From: Paracoccaceae bacterium
GTDB lineage: Bacteria > Pseudomonadota > Alphaproteobacteria > Rhodobacterales > Rhodobacteraceae
Direction: 5' to 3'
NCBI GenBank assembly: GCA_022824005.1
Contig: JAJEBG010000058.1
Location: 1 to 32,170, forward strand
Length of the DNA stretch: 32,170 bases
How positions within the stretch are numbered: the first letter of the stretch is position 1; every line of letters begins with the position of its first letter. Under the pieces are notes generated by a model. It did not search any database. It was not told the DNA's origin and saw only the letters and a program-made list of their open reading frames with translations. Positions 7,110-15,101 of this stretch are shown piece after piece. The translations under genes and the position numbers were made by a program.

Positions 7110-7862
7110 TCAAACCTTCCAACCAGAATGAAGGGCCGCAATACCCATGGACAGGTTGCGATATTTGACCCGCTTAAACCCGGCCTCTTCAATCATGGCC
7201 GCAAATTCATCTTGCTTGGGAAAACGCCTAATGCTCTCGACGAGATAACGATAACTTTCTTTGTCATTGGCCATCATTTGCCCAAGCCAAGGTATGACGG
7301 CGAATGAGTATCGGTCGTAGATTTGCCGCAAGACAGTATTCCGCACATCACTAAACTCAAGAATGAGCAGACGCCCACCAAATTTGAGAATTCTGAAAAC
7401 TTCATCAAGACTGCCAAGAATGTCAGTGAAATTGCGAATTCCAAAGGCGATGGTGCAAGAATCAAAACTGTTGTTGGCAAATGGCAATTGAAGGGCATCA
7501 CCTGAAATCCATTGGATGGACTCGTGTCCCCCGACTGTTTTGGCACGCTGTTGTCCTCGGTGCATCATCTCTTCTGTCAAGTCGAGCACGGTCAATTGAG
7601 ATTGGGGTGACCGTTTCAAAATCCGCATGGCGATATCGCCAGTGCCTCCCGCGAGATCAAGGATTCGCTCACCGGCGCGAGGGGCTAACCAATCGACCAT
7701 GGCGGTTTTCCATATACGATGGGTTCCCAAAGACATCGAATCATTCATCACGTCATATTTGTTGGACACGCCGGCGAACAATGCCTTGATCATGTCCGCC
7801 TTTTCGGAGATGTCGACTTCACCAAACCCAAAGTGTGTCCTATGATGCGTTGCTCTTGGCAC
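7110..7862 (-). CDS. ubiE: UbiE, ubiquinone/menaquinone C-methyltransferase
   Basis: UbiE is the SAM-dependent C-methyltransferase of ubiquinone (and, where present, menaquinone) biosynthesis. The N-terminal THFGF and the KYDVMNDSMSLGTHRIWK block are family signatures. The SAM-binding motif I is ILDLAGGTGDIA, followed by VLDLTEEMM and the conserved FDSCTIAFGIRNFTD. The 250-residue length is normal. The start is GTG at 7862; the next conserved block begins eight residues later, so no other start fits well. It is the first gene of the ubiE-ubiB operon and diverges from mutM across an 88-bp gap that must hold both promoters. Confidence 0.96.
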   Translation of the reverse strand: MPRATHHRTHFGFGEVDISEKADMIKALFAGVSNKYDVMNDSMSLGTHRIWKTAMVDWLAPRAGERILDLAGGTGDIAMRILKRSPQSQLTVLDLTEEMMHRGQQRAKTVGGHESIQWISGDALQLPFANNSFDSCTIAFGIRNFTDILGSLDEVFRILKFGGRLLILEFSDVRNTVLRQIYDRYSFAVIPWLGQMMANDKESYRYLVESIRRFPKQDEFAAMIEEAGFKRVKYRNLSMGIAALHSGWKV

Positions 7863-7950
7863 TGAACTTTACCCATGGCGAGTGTTGACGAAACTCCATT
7901 TATATGACCAGAAAGAATGTTCGCAATCAAGTTGGATGATTTTCCCCATC

Positions 7951-8787
7951 ATGCCCGAACTGCCAGAGGTTGAAACGGTCAAGCGATGCCTTGAAAAGGT
8001 GATGCTCAATCAGCGAATTATCTCGATTCAGCTGCGTCGGCCTGATCTGCGTCAGCCCTTTCCAAGCCGAATGACCGACAGAGTGACAGGACATCGCGTC
8101 ATCAGTCTGCGGCGCTTGGGAAAATATATGCTGTTGGACCTTTCATCTCGGGAGACCTTGATAATTCATCTTGGCATGTCCGGAGCGTTCTTGCTTCACG
8201 CATCGGCGAGCGGACTTGAGCTAGGACGTCATGATCACGTTATCTTTGTCTTGGAGAATGAAGTGCGGGCGGTGTATTCGGACCCTCGGCGCTTTGGTTT
8301 AATGGATTTAGTATCGACCGATGCCGTGGGGCAACACGCTTTGATTGCGCGGCTTGGAATCGAACCTTTGAGTCAAGCCTTCAACGCGCCGTACCTAGCC
8401 AAAAAGTTTAATTCTTGTCGGATGCCCGTCAAGTCAGCTCTTCTTAATCAAAGTATCATCGCGGGGCTCGGCAATATTTACGCCTGTGAGTCGTTATGGT
8501 TGGCCAAAATCTCACCTCGCCGCCGCTGTGACCGAATCGCTTTTCATCGGATCAAAGGTTTGACGAAGGCCATACCTCTCGTATTAGAAAAAGCGATCAA
8601 GGCGGGAGGTTCGACCCTCCGAGACCATCATCACCCCGATGATGGGCGAATTGGATATTTTCAGCATCAATTTAACGTCTATTCGCAAGAGACAAGAGAC
8701 TGTCGACGAGACGGATGTGAGGGTCAAATTCGTCGGATTGTTCAAGCCGGACGATCAACCTTCTATTGTCCAAAATGTCAAACTTGA
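7951..8787 (+). CDS. mutM: Formamidopyrimidine-DNA glycosylase (Fpg/MutM)
   Basis: MutM excises 8-oxoguanine and formamidopyrimidines from DNA and cleaves the abasic strand by beta/delta elimination. The start is fixed at the ATG at 7951, because the mature protein must begin PELPEVE, where Pro is the catalytic nucleophile and Glu the acid; the open frame continues upstream to 7882 but cannot be used. The conserved LGKYMLLD strand and LIIHLGMSG are present. The middle NQSIIAGLGNIYACESL helix-two-turn-helix is present, as is the C-terminal zinc finger CRRDGC...CPKC. At 278 residues the length is normal. It diverges from ubiE and is followed by a 385-bp gap before ech. Confidence 0.97.
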   Translation: MPELPEVETVKRCLEKVMLNQRIISIQLRRPDLRQPFPSRMTDRVTGHRVISLRRLGKYMLLDLSSRETLIIHLGMSGAFLLHASASGLELGRHDHVIFVLENEVRAVYSDPRRFGLMDLVSTDAVGQHALIARLGIEPLSQAFNAPYLAKKFNSCRMPVKSALLNQSIIAGLGNIYACESLWLAKISPRRRCDRIAFHRIKGLTKAIPLVLEKAIKAGGSTLRDHHHPDDGRIGYFQHQFNVYSQETRDCRRDGCEGQIRRIVQAGRSTFYCPKCQT

Positions 8788-9172
8788 CAGGGCTAATCTT
8801 TAAGGCAAGCCCATATTGATGATTATTGTCAATGAGAGCGGCATCCAAGACTGATTTTATCGTCAGGTGAACCATGAGCGGAGGGCATAACTTCAGCCTT
8901 CTCAAGATACATATACTATAGTGTCACGAGAATAACGGCGATCACGAATGTTGAGCGAGAACATTTGTGTGAACTCTGGCGGCTCAAAGCCACTGATGGG
9001 ACGAACAAAACGCTGGGAATTGATTTTTTGTCGTACAACCATATATTATGATCTCTCTATGAGTTCGCACCGGCGTGGATGTCCGGATTAGACTTGGCTT
9101 GACTATCCCACCAGAACCGAGAGAGATGGCGGGCGGTGAGTCAATTGCGAAACGGACATTGGAGTGGAGTGA
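8788..9172. other. Intergenic region between mutM and ech
   Basis: The 385 bases hold no convincing gene; short minus-strand frames here read into mutM or ech antisense and lack family features. The only structure I support is the promoter candidate at 9020-9049. Confidence 0.5.
9020..9049 (+). promoter_or_regulatory. Sigma-70-like promoter candidate for ech
   Basis: TTGATT at 9020-9025 and TATTAT at 9044-9049 are separated by 18 bp. Transcription would begin near 9056 and leave a leader of about 115 bases before the ech ATG. Confidence 0.4.
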
Positions 9173-9949
9173 ATGGCATACGAAAATATTGTTTTGGAAA
9201 TCACTGATCATGTCGGTGTGATTCGGCTTGACAGACCTGACAAACTCAATGCCCTCAATGAGGGTTTGCGATGCGAGTTGATTGACGCTCTTGCCAACCT
9301 TGACGCAAACGATGATGTGAGATGTTTAATTTTGACCGGCTCTGCCCGAGTCTTTTCGGCCGGCGCGGACATCAAGGAGATGAATGACAAAGCTTTCGTT
9401 GATATGTTCAAAGGCGATGCTTTCGGTGCTGAAACCCAAGCCTTTGGCCAGTTGCGAAAAGTTATTATTGCGGCGGTCGCCGGGCACGCACTTGGCGGCG
9501 GCTGTGAACTAGCGATGATGTGTGACATTATTATCGCTGCCGACAATGCCACGTTCGGTCAACCAGAGATCAACATTGGTGTGATGGCCGGACTCGGTGG
9601 AACCCAACGGTTGACTCGGGCGGTCGGAAAATCAAAGTCAATGGAAATGCATCTGACCGGCCGCCGCATGAATGCCCAAGAAGCGATGACGGCTGGATTG
9701 GTCTCGCGCGTGGTTCCTGTCAACGATTTAATGACTGAAACCATGGATGTCGCGGCCAAAATCGCGGAGAAATCACCCCTCGCCGTGATGGCGGTGAAAG
9801 AGGCGGTGAACCGGGCTGAAGAATTGTCGTTGAGAGAGGGACTCCTTTATGAGCGGCGGTTGTTCCACTCCCTCTTTTCAACCGAGGATAAAGTTGAAGG
9901 AATGAGCGCCTTCGTTGATCGCCGCGAACCGAAATTCCGAAACTGTTAA
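9173..9949 (+). CDS. Enoyl-CoA hydratase (crotonase family)
   Basis: This enzyme adds water across trans-2-enoyl-CoA to give 3-hydroxyacyl-CoA in fatty-acid and amino-acid catabolism. The 258 residues match the short-chain hydratase (mammalian ECHS1-like) family closely. The oxyanion-hole region FSAGADIKEM is intact. Both catalytic glutamates are present, in GGGCELAMMCD and FGQPEINIGVMAGLGGTQRL. The C-terminal FHSLFSTEDKVEGMSAFVDRR is typical. A GGAG ribosome binding site precedes the ATG. Placement of this gene directly before rpsT and dnaA is common in alphaproteobacteria. A 22-bp hairpin follows its stop. Confidence 0.93.
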   Translation: MAYENIVLEITDHVGVIRLDRPDKLNALNEGLRCELIDALANLDANDDVRCLILTGSARVFSAGADIKEMNDKAFVDMFKGDAFGAETQAFGQLRKVIIAAVAGHALGGGCELAMMCDIIIAADNATFGQPEINIGVMAGLGGTQRLTRAVGKSKSMEMHLTGRRMNAQEAMTAGLVSRVVPVNDLMTETMDVAAKIAEKSPLAVMAVKEAVNRAEELSLREGLLYERRLFHSLFSTEDKVEGMSAFVDRREPKFRNC

Positions 9950-9958
9950 GATTCCGGT

Positions 9959-9980
9959 ACCACCGGTTGAGGTTGGTGGT
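9959..9980 (+). terminator. Hairpin after ech, possible weak terminator
   Basis: ACCACC at 9959-9964 pairs with GGTGGT at 9975-9980 around a 10-base loop. Only TTGATT follows, so termination would be weak. Confidence 0.35.
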
Positions 9981-10015
9981 TTGATTACGACACTGCCACG
10001 ACTGAAGAAAAGGGT

Positions 10016-10044
10016 TTGACAGAAAGCCCGTTCAAGAATAAAAG
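10016..10044 (+). promoter_or_regulatory. Sigma-70 promoter of rpsT
   Basis: A perfect TTGACA at 10016-10021 lies 17 bp from TAAAAG at 10039-10044. This predicts transcription from about 10051 and a leader of about 25 bases before rpsT. Confidence 0.6.
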
Positions 10045-10075
10045 TCAAAGGTCATTAACTCAGAGCATCTCCAAT

Positions 10076-10342
10076 ATGGCTAACTCACCACAAGCCCGAA
10101 AACGTGCCAATCAGGCCATTCGCCGTGCTAAAGTCAACCGTAACCGCGTATCACGAATTAGAACCTACCTTCGACAGGTTGAGAATGCCATTGAGTCTGG
10201 GAGTGGGGAAGAGGCGGTATCGGCATTGAAGAAAGCTCAACCTGAAGTGATGCGAGGTGTTAGCCGGGGTGTGCTTCATAAAAACACCGCCAATCGGAAA
10301 ATCTCGCGATTGTCTAAACGGATCAAGGCTCTCAAGGCTTGA
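10076..10342 (+). CDS. rpsT: 30S ribosomal protein S20
   Basis: S20 is a small basic protein that binds 16S rRNA early in 30S assembly. The 88-residue product begins [21 protein letters not shown], with the family's SxxKRxRxxxxRRxxN pattern, and ends in the basic helix [19 protein letters not shown]. The start at 10076 is chosen over the longer open frame at 10016 because S20 begins with MAN/MAH and the upstream part covers the promoter. Its position upstream of dnaA is typical of alphaproteobacteria. Confidence 0.97.
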   Translation: MANSPQARKRANQAIRRAKVNRNRVSRIRTYLRQVENAIESGSGEEAVSALKKAQPEVMRGVSRGVLHKNTANRKISRLSKRIKALKA

Positions 10343-10895
10343 TGCAGGCGAGGGCATTCCCTCCAAAAATCAAAGAGTTCTTGTCTATTACCAGAGCGCG
10401 TATCATCTTTTATGAAGTGTGCTGCGCGTTCTCTGAATGACAGCCGGTCGGGATTGTCACACTAGGCCGATTCTTACATATATGACTTGTGCACCACGTG
10501 ATTCGTGGAGTTCATTTGCGGCCTTCATCGAATCATTAGATTTTGTGGTTTGATCATCATCACCTTGAATGCTGCAAAATCCAGAATCCTCAGATGAGAC
10601 AAGAGGTGATAGGTCAATTCATTTTTCTCACCGATTCGTTCCTTTTAGGGACAGATTCGGCGAACGGCGTAGTGGGTACAGGATAAAATGCCACAAGATG
10701 TTTGCTTCATTTCTCGTCGGTAAATTTGATTGAGATTTTTTTGGCAGATAGAAAAAAATTTGTGGCTTAGAATATGACCACAATTCAACATTTTAGACAA
10801 AAACTGACCCTCAACCGAGAAAAAATATCGGGTTTGGGATTGCAAAACATACCATCTTCTCGCTACTTCTTTGACTCGATGCTGGGGAGTCAAAG
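10343..10895. other. 553-bp AT-richer gap before the rhodanese and dnaA; possible oriC region
   Basis: No gene is evident; the short minus-strand frame 10645-11046 lacks recognisable features. The stretch from 10700 to 10860 is AT-rich, with runs of A and T. The rpsT-dnaA interval is a plausible replication origin by gene context. However, I find no match to the DnaA box TTATNCACA within one mismatch; the nearest is TGTGGCTTA in the 10760s with two. A short GAGGG/CCCTC hairpin follows rpsT. The assignment as origin is inference. Confidence 0.35.
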
Positions 10896-11345
10896 ATGAA
10901 TTATCATCCTGTTGAAGACGATCAAAATGTTGCCGATTGGGCACCAGAGCGGGTTTGGAAGGAACTCGAAGTGAATGATCGTGCCTGTTTGATTGATGTC
11001 CGCAGCAAGCCCGAATGGATTTTTGTGGGGGTTCCTGATCTCTCATCTATCGGGCGTCGCGTGGTCTTCTCAGAATGGATTTCCTACCCTGAAACGCGCA
11101 CCAACCCTTCCTTTGTTGAACAAGTGACCCATGAATTAGGATCTCACTCGTTGAACACGTTTTTTTTCATTTGCCGCTCCGGCGTACGTTCTCGAGCGGC
11201 AGCCATAGAAGTGTCTAAATCTCACGCTAAAGCTGTTCAATGTGTCAATGTGGCAGAGGGTTTTGAAGGCGATTTGGATCATCATCGTCGGCGGGGATAT
11301 GTCAATGGTTGGAAATTCAAGAAACTGCCATGGAGGCAGACATAA
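10896..11345 (+). CDS. Rhodanese-like sulfurtransferase domain protein
   Basis: This is a single rhodanese domain of 149 residues. The N-terminal CLIDVRSKPEW matches the CH2A motif. The active-site loop is FICRSGVRSRAAA, with Cys as the persulfide-carrying nucleophile. The C-terminal NVAEGFEGDLDHHRRRGYVNGWKFKKLPW is typical of the family's end. Such proteins move sulfane sulfur or act in redox signalling; the partner here is unknown. A GGGGAG ribosome binding site precedes the ATG. It lies 45 bases upstream of dnaA in the same direction, so the two may be co-transcribed. Confidence 0.9.
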   Translation: MNYHPVEDDQNVADWAPERVWKELEVNDRACLIDVRSKPEWIFVGVPDLSSIGRRVVFSEWISYPETRTNPSFVEQVTHELGSHSLNTFFFICRSGVRSRAAAIEVSKSHAKAVQCVNVAEGFEGDLDHHRRRGYVNGWKFKKLPWRQT

Positions 11346-11390
11346 CGAAGCAACGACAGCGGAACGCTGCGACATTCTGGGGGACTTATA

Positions 11391-12734
11391 TTGTCAGAAT
11401 TATGGAGAAATGCCTGTAAAGATTTGCGGCAATCAATTGGTGATGATGATTTCAGAAATTGGATTTCAAGGACGACCTTATCGTCGATAGATCAAGGTGT
11501 GGCAGAAATCAAAGTTCCCACGCACTTCACCGGTGAATGGATTATACAGACATACGGCGACGCGATCATTGAATGTCTTCGAGGTCAAAGTCAGATGGTG
11601 TTGCGGCTTGATTATGTGGTGTGTGAAGAACTTGCCAGTCAGAGCCATGACAAAGCCAAGTCGGTGTTCTCCGAGAACAGCGATGATGCATTGCCCGGAT
11701 CACACCTTATCAAGCGGTTCACTTTTGATCAGTTTGTCGTTGCCGGTCCGAACACGGTCGCTTACGCGGCCGCCAAACGAGTTTCTGAGGATGAAAAGGT
11801 CAATTTTTCGCCCCTTTTCTTGTACGGAGGTGTAGGCCTTGGCAAAACCCATTTGATGAATGCGGTTGGCTGGATGCTCAAGGAGAGCAAACCAAATGTC
11901 AAAGTGATTTATTTGTCAGCTGAACAGTTCATGTACCTCTTTGTCCGGGCTCTACAGACCAAGAGTGTGATTGGATTCAAGGAAATGTTCCGCTCTGTCG
12001 ATGTCCTGTTGGTTGACGATATCCAGTTCATCGCTGGCAAGAATTCGACCCAAGAAGAATTCTTTCATACCTTCAACGCTTTGGCCGAGCAAAACAAGCG
12101 GATTATCCTGACCGCCGACCGGTCACCAGGAAAGATTGAAGGACTTGAAGCACGGATCCGGTCCCGGCTGCAATCAGGACTCGCCATTGAACTTCACCCG
12201 GCCGATTATGAACTGAGATTGGGCATTCTTCAGAAAAAAGTTGAACTGCATAGGAACAGCAATCCGAGTTTGCGATTTGACAATGGCGTCCTTGAGTTTT
12301 TGGCACGAAGAATAGTGAGCAACGCACGGATTCTAGAAGGGGCTCTCAATCGTTTAGTGGCCGCACAATCCTTCATGCCATCCCGTATTACTATGGAATA
12401 TACCTTGCATGTTTTGGCCGATTTGTTTCGAGAGAGTGATCGCAAGATCGGACTGAAGGACATCATCAAAGTGGTCGCTGAACATTACAATCTGAAAGTT
12501 TCCGATTTGACAGGCACACGCCGCACCAAACATATTGTACAACCTCGGCAAATGGCCATCTATCTTGCAAAGAATTTGACGACACGTTCATTGCCAGATA
12601 TCGGTCGCGCTTTCAATCGTGATCATACCACTGTTATCCATTCAATCCGTCGAATGGACAAGCTGCTCAAGCAAAATGCCGTGTTGGCGGATGACCAAGA
12701 GTTGTTGTCGCGGCGTTTGTCAGATTTGGGCTAA
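11391..12734 (+). CDS. dnaA: Chromosomal replication initiator DnaA
   Basis: DnaA binds DnaA boxes at oriC, forms an ATP-dependent filament and opens the duplex. The 447-residue protein shows the domain I start (LWRNACKDLRQSIGDDDFRNWIS). It also has the AAA+ Walker A GGVGLGKTHL, Walker B LLVDDIQFIAGK, sensor region LTADRSPGKIEGLEARIRSRL and box VII. Domain IV ends in the signature RDHTTVIHSIRRMD. The start is TTG at 11391, with GGGGGA eight bases upstream. The frame is closed by a TAA at 11343 and contains no ATG or GTG in between. Domain IV reads GRAFN-RDHTTV where most relatives have GRxFGGRDHTTV, one residue shorter. dnaN follows after 89 bases. Confidence 0.97.
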   Translation: MSELWRNACKDLRQSIGDDDFRNWISRTTLSSIDQGVAEIKVPTHFTGEWIIQTYGDAIIECLRGQSQMVLRLDYVVCEELASQSHDKAKSVFSENSDDALPGSHLIKRFTFDQFVVAGPNTVAYAAAKRVSEDEKVNFSPLFLYGGVGLGKTHLMNAVGWMLKESKPNVKVIYLSAEQFMYLFVRALQTKSVIGFKEMFRSVDVLLVDDIQFIAGKNSTQEEFFHTFNALAEQNKRIILTADRSPGKIEGLEARIRSRLQSGLAIELHPADYELRLGILQKKVELHRNSNPSLRFDNGVLEFLARRIVSNARILEGALNRLVAAQSFMPSRITMEYTLHVLADLFRESDRKIGLKDIIKVVAEHYNLKVSDLTGTRRTKHIVQPRQMAIYLAKNLTTRSLPDIGRAFNRDHTTVIHSIRRMDKLLKQNAVLADDQELLSRRLSDLG

Positions 12735-12823
12735 AGGTATGGAAGTCAGCAGACATTGTTTCACGCTTGCGATCACATGTCTTTGATGATATACCCTGAC
12801 AACTTGAGAAAAAAGCAAGAAAC

Positions 12824-13942
12824 ATGAAATTTTCAGTCGACCCTGATCAATTGCGTGTCGCCGCTAGTCACGCCCGTTCAATTGTCGCACGGAGTCATTC
12901 AGCTCCCGTTCTAGGGAATGTTCTGATTGAAACGGTCAAAGACCAAGTGAAGTTGCGCGCCACCGATATTCAGTCGGAATTAGAAGTCACTCTCGACGCT
13001 GAGGTTGAGGAAGAGGGGGGCACAACTGTGAACGCCAATATCTTCAATGAAATGGCAAAGCGGTTTTCCTCCGGCATTCCCGTCAACATTCACTATGATG
13101 CGAAGGAGGAAATGTTCAAAATCAACGCGGGTGCGACCGATTGCAGTCTCTTGACCATGCCGAGGGATGACTTTCCAGCGATTGATAATACCGAATACGA
13201 TGTGACCTTCAACATCGAGTCGAAAGTTCTTCTCCGACTTTTCGAAATGTCAAAAACGTCAGTGGCCCCTGACAGTGCAAGGAAATACTTGCAAGGCGTT
13301 TATCTCCATATTTCGGAAATTGATGGGGAGGCCATTCTTCGAGCCGTCTCATCAGATGGATTCAGGATGGCCATCATTGACGCCAAAGCGCCGTCGGGCA
13401 GTGAAGAGATGCGGTCGACGATCATCCCGCTGAAGGCGGTGTTAGAAATCATCAAGATGATGGAGTTGGCGGGTGAGTTTGCGACCGTCTCGGTTTCAGA
13501 AAATAAGGTCCGCGTGACGACCGAAAATTTCACCTTTTCATCCCGTGTCTTGAACGCTGAGTTTCCAGATTACAAAAAACTGATTCCAGAATCGGCCAAT
13601 ATCAAGATGCAGATTGATGCCGCTTCAGGAATGAAAGCGTTGGAGAGACTCAATCCACTGGTGTCACCCCACAATAACATTATCAATTTGATTATGGAGA
13701 CCGATCGTCTCACATGGACGATCAGTTCACCGATCACGGGAAAAATTCGCGAGGAAGTTGAGGTGGTTTTCCCTCATGAAGACCGTCAGATTGCCTATCA
13801 TTATCACCATATGATTTCTGTTTTTCAACTTTACTCTGAGGGGGTGGTCACTATTGACTTGCAACCCAATGCCACCGCGACCGTGTTCAGGTCTGATGAA
13901 GATACCAACTCAATGTATGTGGTGATGCCGGTCCGAGCGTGA
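12824..13942 (+). CDS. dnaN: DNA polymerase III beta subunit (sliding clamp)
   Basis: The beta clamp is a ring-shaped dimer that tethers polymerase III and other DNA enzymes to DNA. The 372-residue length covers the expected three repeated clamp domains. Conserved segments include LRVAASHARSIVARSH near the N-terminus, ATDIQSELEV, the LQGVYLH strand, AVSSDGFRMAI and the C-terminal MYVVMPVRA. The ATG has only a weak ribosome binding site. It sits between dnaA and recF, the canonical bacterial order. Confidence 0.97.
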   Translation: MKFSVDPDQLRVAASHARSIVARSHSAPVLGNVLIETVKDQVKLRATDIQSELEVTLDAEVEEEGGTTVNANIFNEMAKRFSSGIPVNIHYDAKEEMFKINAGATDCSLLTMPRDDFPAIDNTEYDVTFNIESKVLLRLFEMSKTSVAPDSARKYLQGVYLHISEIDGEAILRAVSSDGFRMAIIDAKAPSGSEEMRSTIIPLKAVLEIIKMMELAGEFATVSVSENKVRVTTENFTFSSRVLNAEFPDYKKLIPESANIKMQIDAASGMKALERLNPLVSPHNNIINLIMETDRLTWTISSPITGKIREEVEVVFPHEDRQIAYHYHHMISVFQLYSEGVVTIDLQPNATATVFRSDEDTNSMYVVMPVRA

Positions 13943-13979
13943 CCGATAATGGACTGGGTTTTCCGTTAAGTTATTCTAC

Positions 13980-15095
13980 GTGGCCAAGTTATTTCTGACG
14001 CAACTGAACTTGGCACAATTTCGCTGTTTCTCTCGCTTGCGGCTCAAAACGGATCACCGGTCGGTCATTCTGACGGGCGAGAATGGTTCGGGTAAAACGA
14101 GTATCCTTGAAGCCATCTCTCTCTTTTCCCCCGGTCGGGGTTTGCGGCGTGCCAAAGTCGCGGATTTGGCGCGGCATTTGAACCCTTCGCCGAGCTGGAA
14201 AGTATCGTGCCAAATTGATCGTGATGGTACTCAAAGATCGGTCGAAACCACTTGGATGAACAACTCCAAAAGGCGGCTCGAGGTTGATGGAAAGTCGGTC
14301 AAACAGGCCGAGTTGAACGATTGTGTGACTATATTGTGGCTCACACCCGCAATGGATCGTTTGTGGAGTGAGTCGGCCGATGGCCGGCGTCGATTTCTTG
14401 ATCGTACAACAATGAGTCTCATCGCTGATCATGCCGGTGATGTCATGGCCTACGATCGGGCGATGCGCGAAAGAAATCGCCTGCTTCGCCACCCGGATTC
14501 TGATGCCCATTGGCTCAAAGTTCTTGAATTCAGAATGGGGGAAGCCGGTGCAAAACTCACGCGACAGCGCCTTTATGCGATTGAGAGACTGACGCGGGCT
14601 CTTGCTGGGTCAGTCTCACCATTCCCGATCGGAGATATCCGCCTCATCTCGCAAGAAGGCGCGCAGGCAACCACCATTGACCGCGAAGAATTGACTGAAG
14701 CCCTTCGCTTGAGTCGGCCCCGAGACTTCAAGGCAGGACGTACGCTCATCGGCCCCCATCGCGCCGATTTGGTGGTTGAATTCCAAGGCCAAAATCGAGC
14801 GGCTCAGCTTTGTTCAACGGGCGAACAGAAAGCGCTGCTCATTTCTCTAATTTTGGCCAACGCGCGCGCCATCCTAGAGGACTTTGATTGCCCACCGGTC
14901 ATGCTTCTTGATGAAATTGCGGCCCATCTCGATACGCATCGATTTCAGATGTTCCTTGCCGAGGCGAAGCAGCTTGATTGTCAAATGTGGATGACCGGAA
15001 CAGAATGGGCTTTGTTTGATAGTCTAGCCGAGGAGGCTCAAAAATTCCAAATGGTGGTTGAGCCCGATGGATCGACGGTAAAGATTGTCAATTGA
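13980..15095 (+). CDS. recF: DNA replication and repair protein RecF
   Basis: RecF is an SMC-like ATPase that with RecO and RecR loads RecA at gaps. The N-terminus LFLTQLNLAQFRCFSRLRL, the Walker A GENGSGKTSILEAIS and the RGLRRAK segment are typical. The C-terminal half has the signature motif STGEQKALLISLILANA and Walker B PPVMLLDEIAAHLD. The start is GTG at 13980, 37 bases after dnaN, and lacks a clear ribosome binding site. The gene ends six bases from the convergent SAF-domain oxidoreductase gene. Confidence 0.96.
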   Translation: MAKLFLTQLNLAQFRCFSRLRLKTDHRSVILTGENGSGKTSILEAISLFSPGRGLRRAKVADLARHLNPSPSWKVSCQIDRDGTQRSVETTWMNNSKRRLEVDGKSVKQAELNDCVTILWLTPAMDRLWSESADGRRRFLDRTTMSLIADHAGDVMAYDRAMRERNRLLRHPDSDAHWLKVLEFRMGEAGAKLTRQRLYAIERLTRALAGSVSPFPIGDIRLISQEGAQATTIDREELTEALRLSRPRDFKAGRTLIGPHRADLVVEFQGQNRAAQLCSTGEQKALLISLILANARAILEDFDCPPVMLLDEIAAHLDTHRFQMFLAEAKQLDCQMWMTGTEWALFDSLAEEAQKFQMVVEPDGSTVKIVN

Positions 15096-15101
15096 CCTCC
15101 T

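Noticed and set aside
10343-10895. DnaA boxes and CtrA sites in the presumed origin
   Set aside because: No 9-mer within one mismatch of TTATNCACA and no TTAA-N7-TTAA was found; two-mismatch hits are expected by chance.
10645-11046. 133-codon minus-strand frame over the rhodanese start
   Set aside because: It is antisense to the rhodanese gene over half its length and has no recognisable features.
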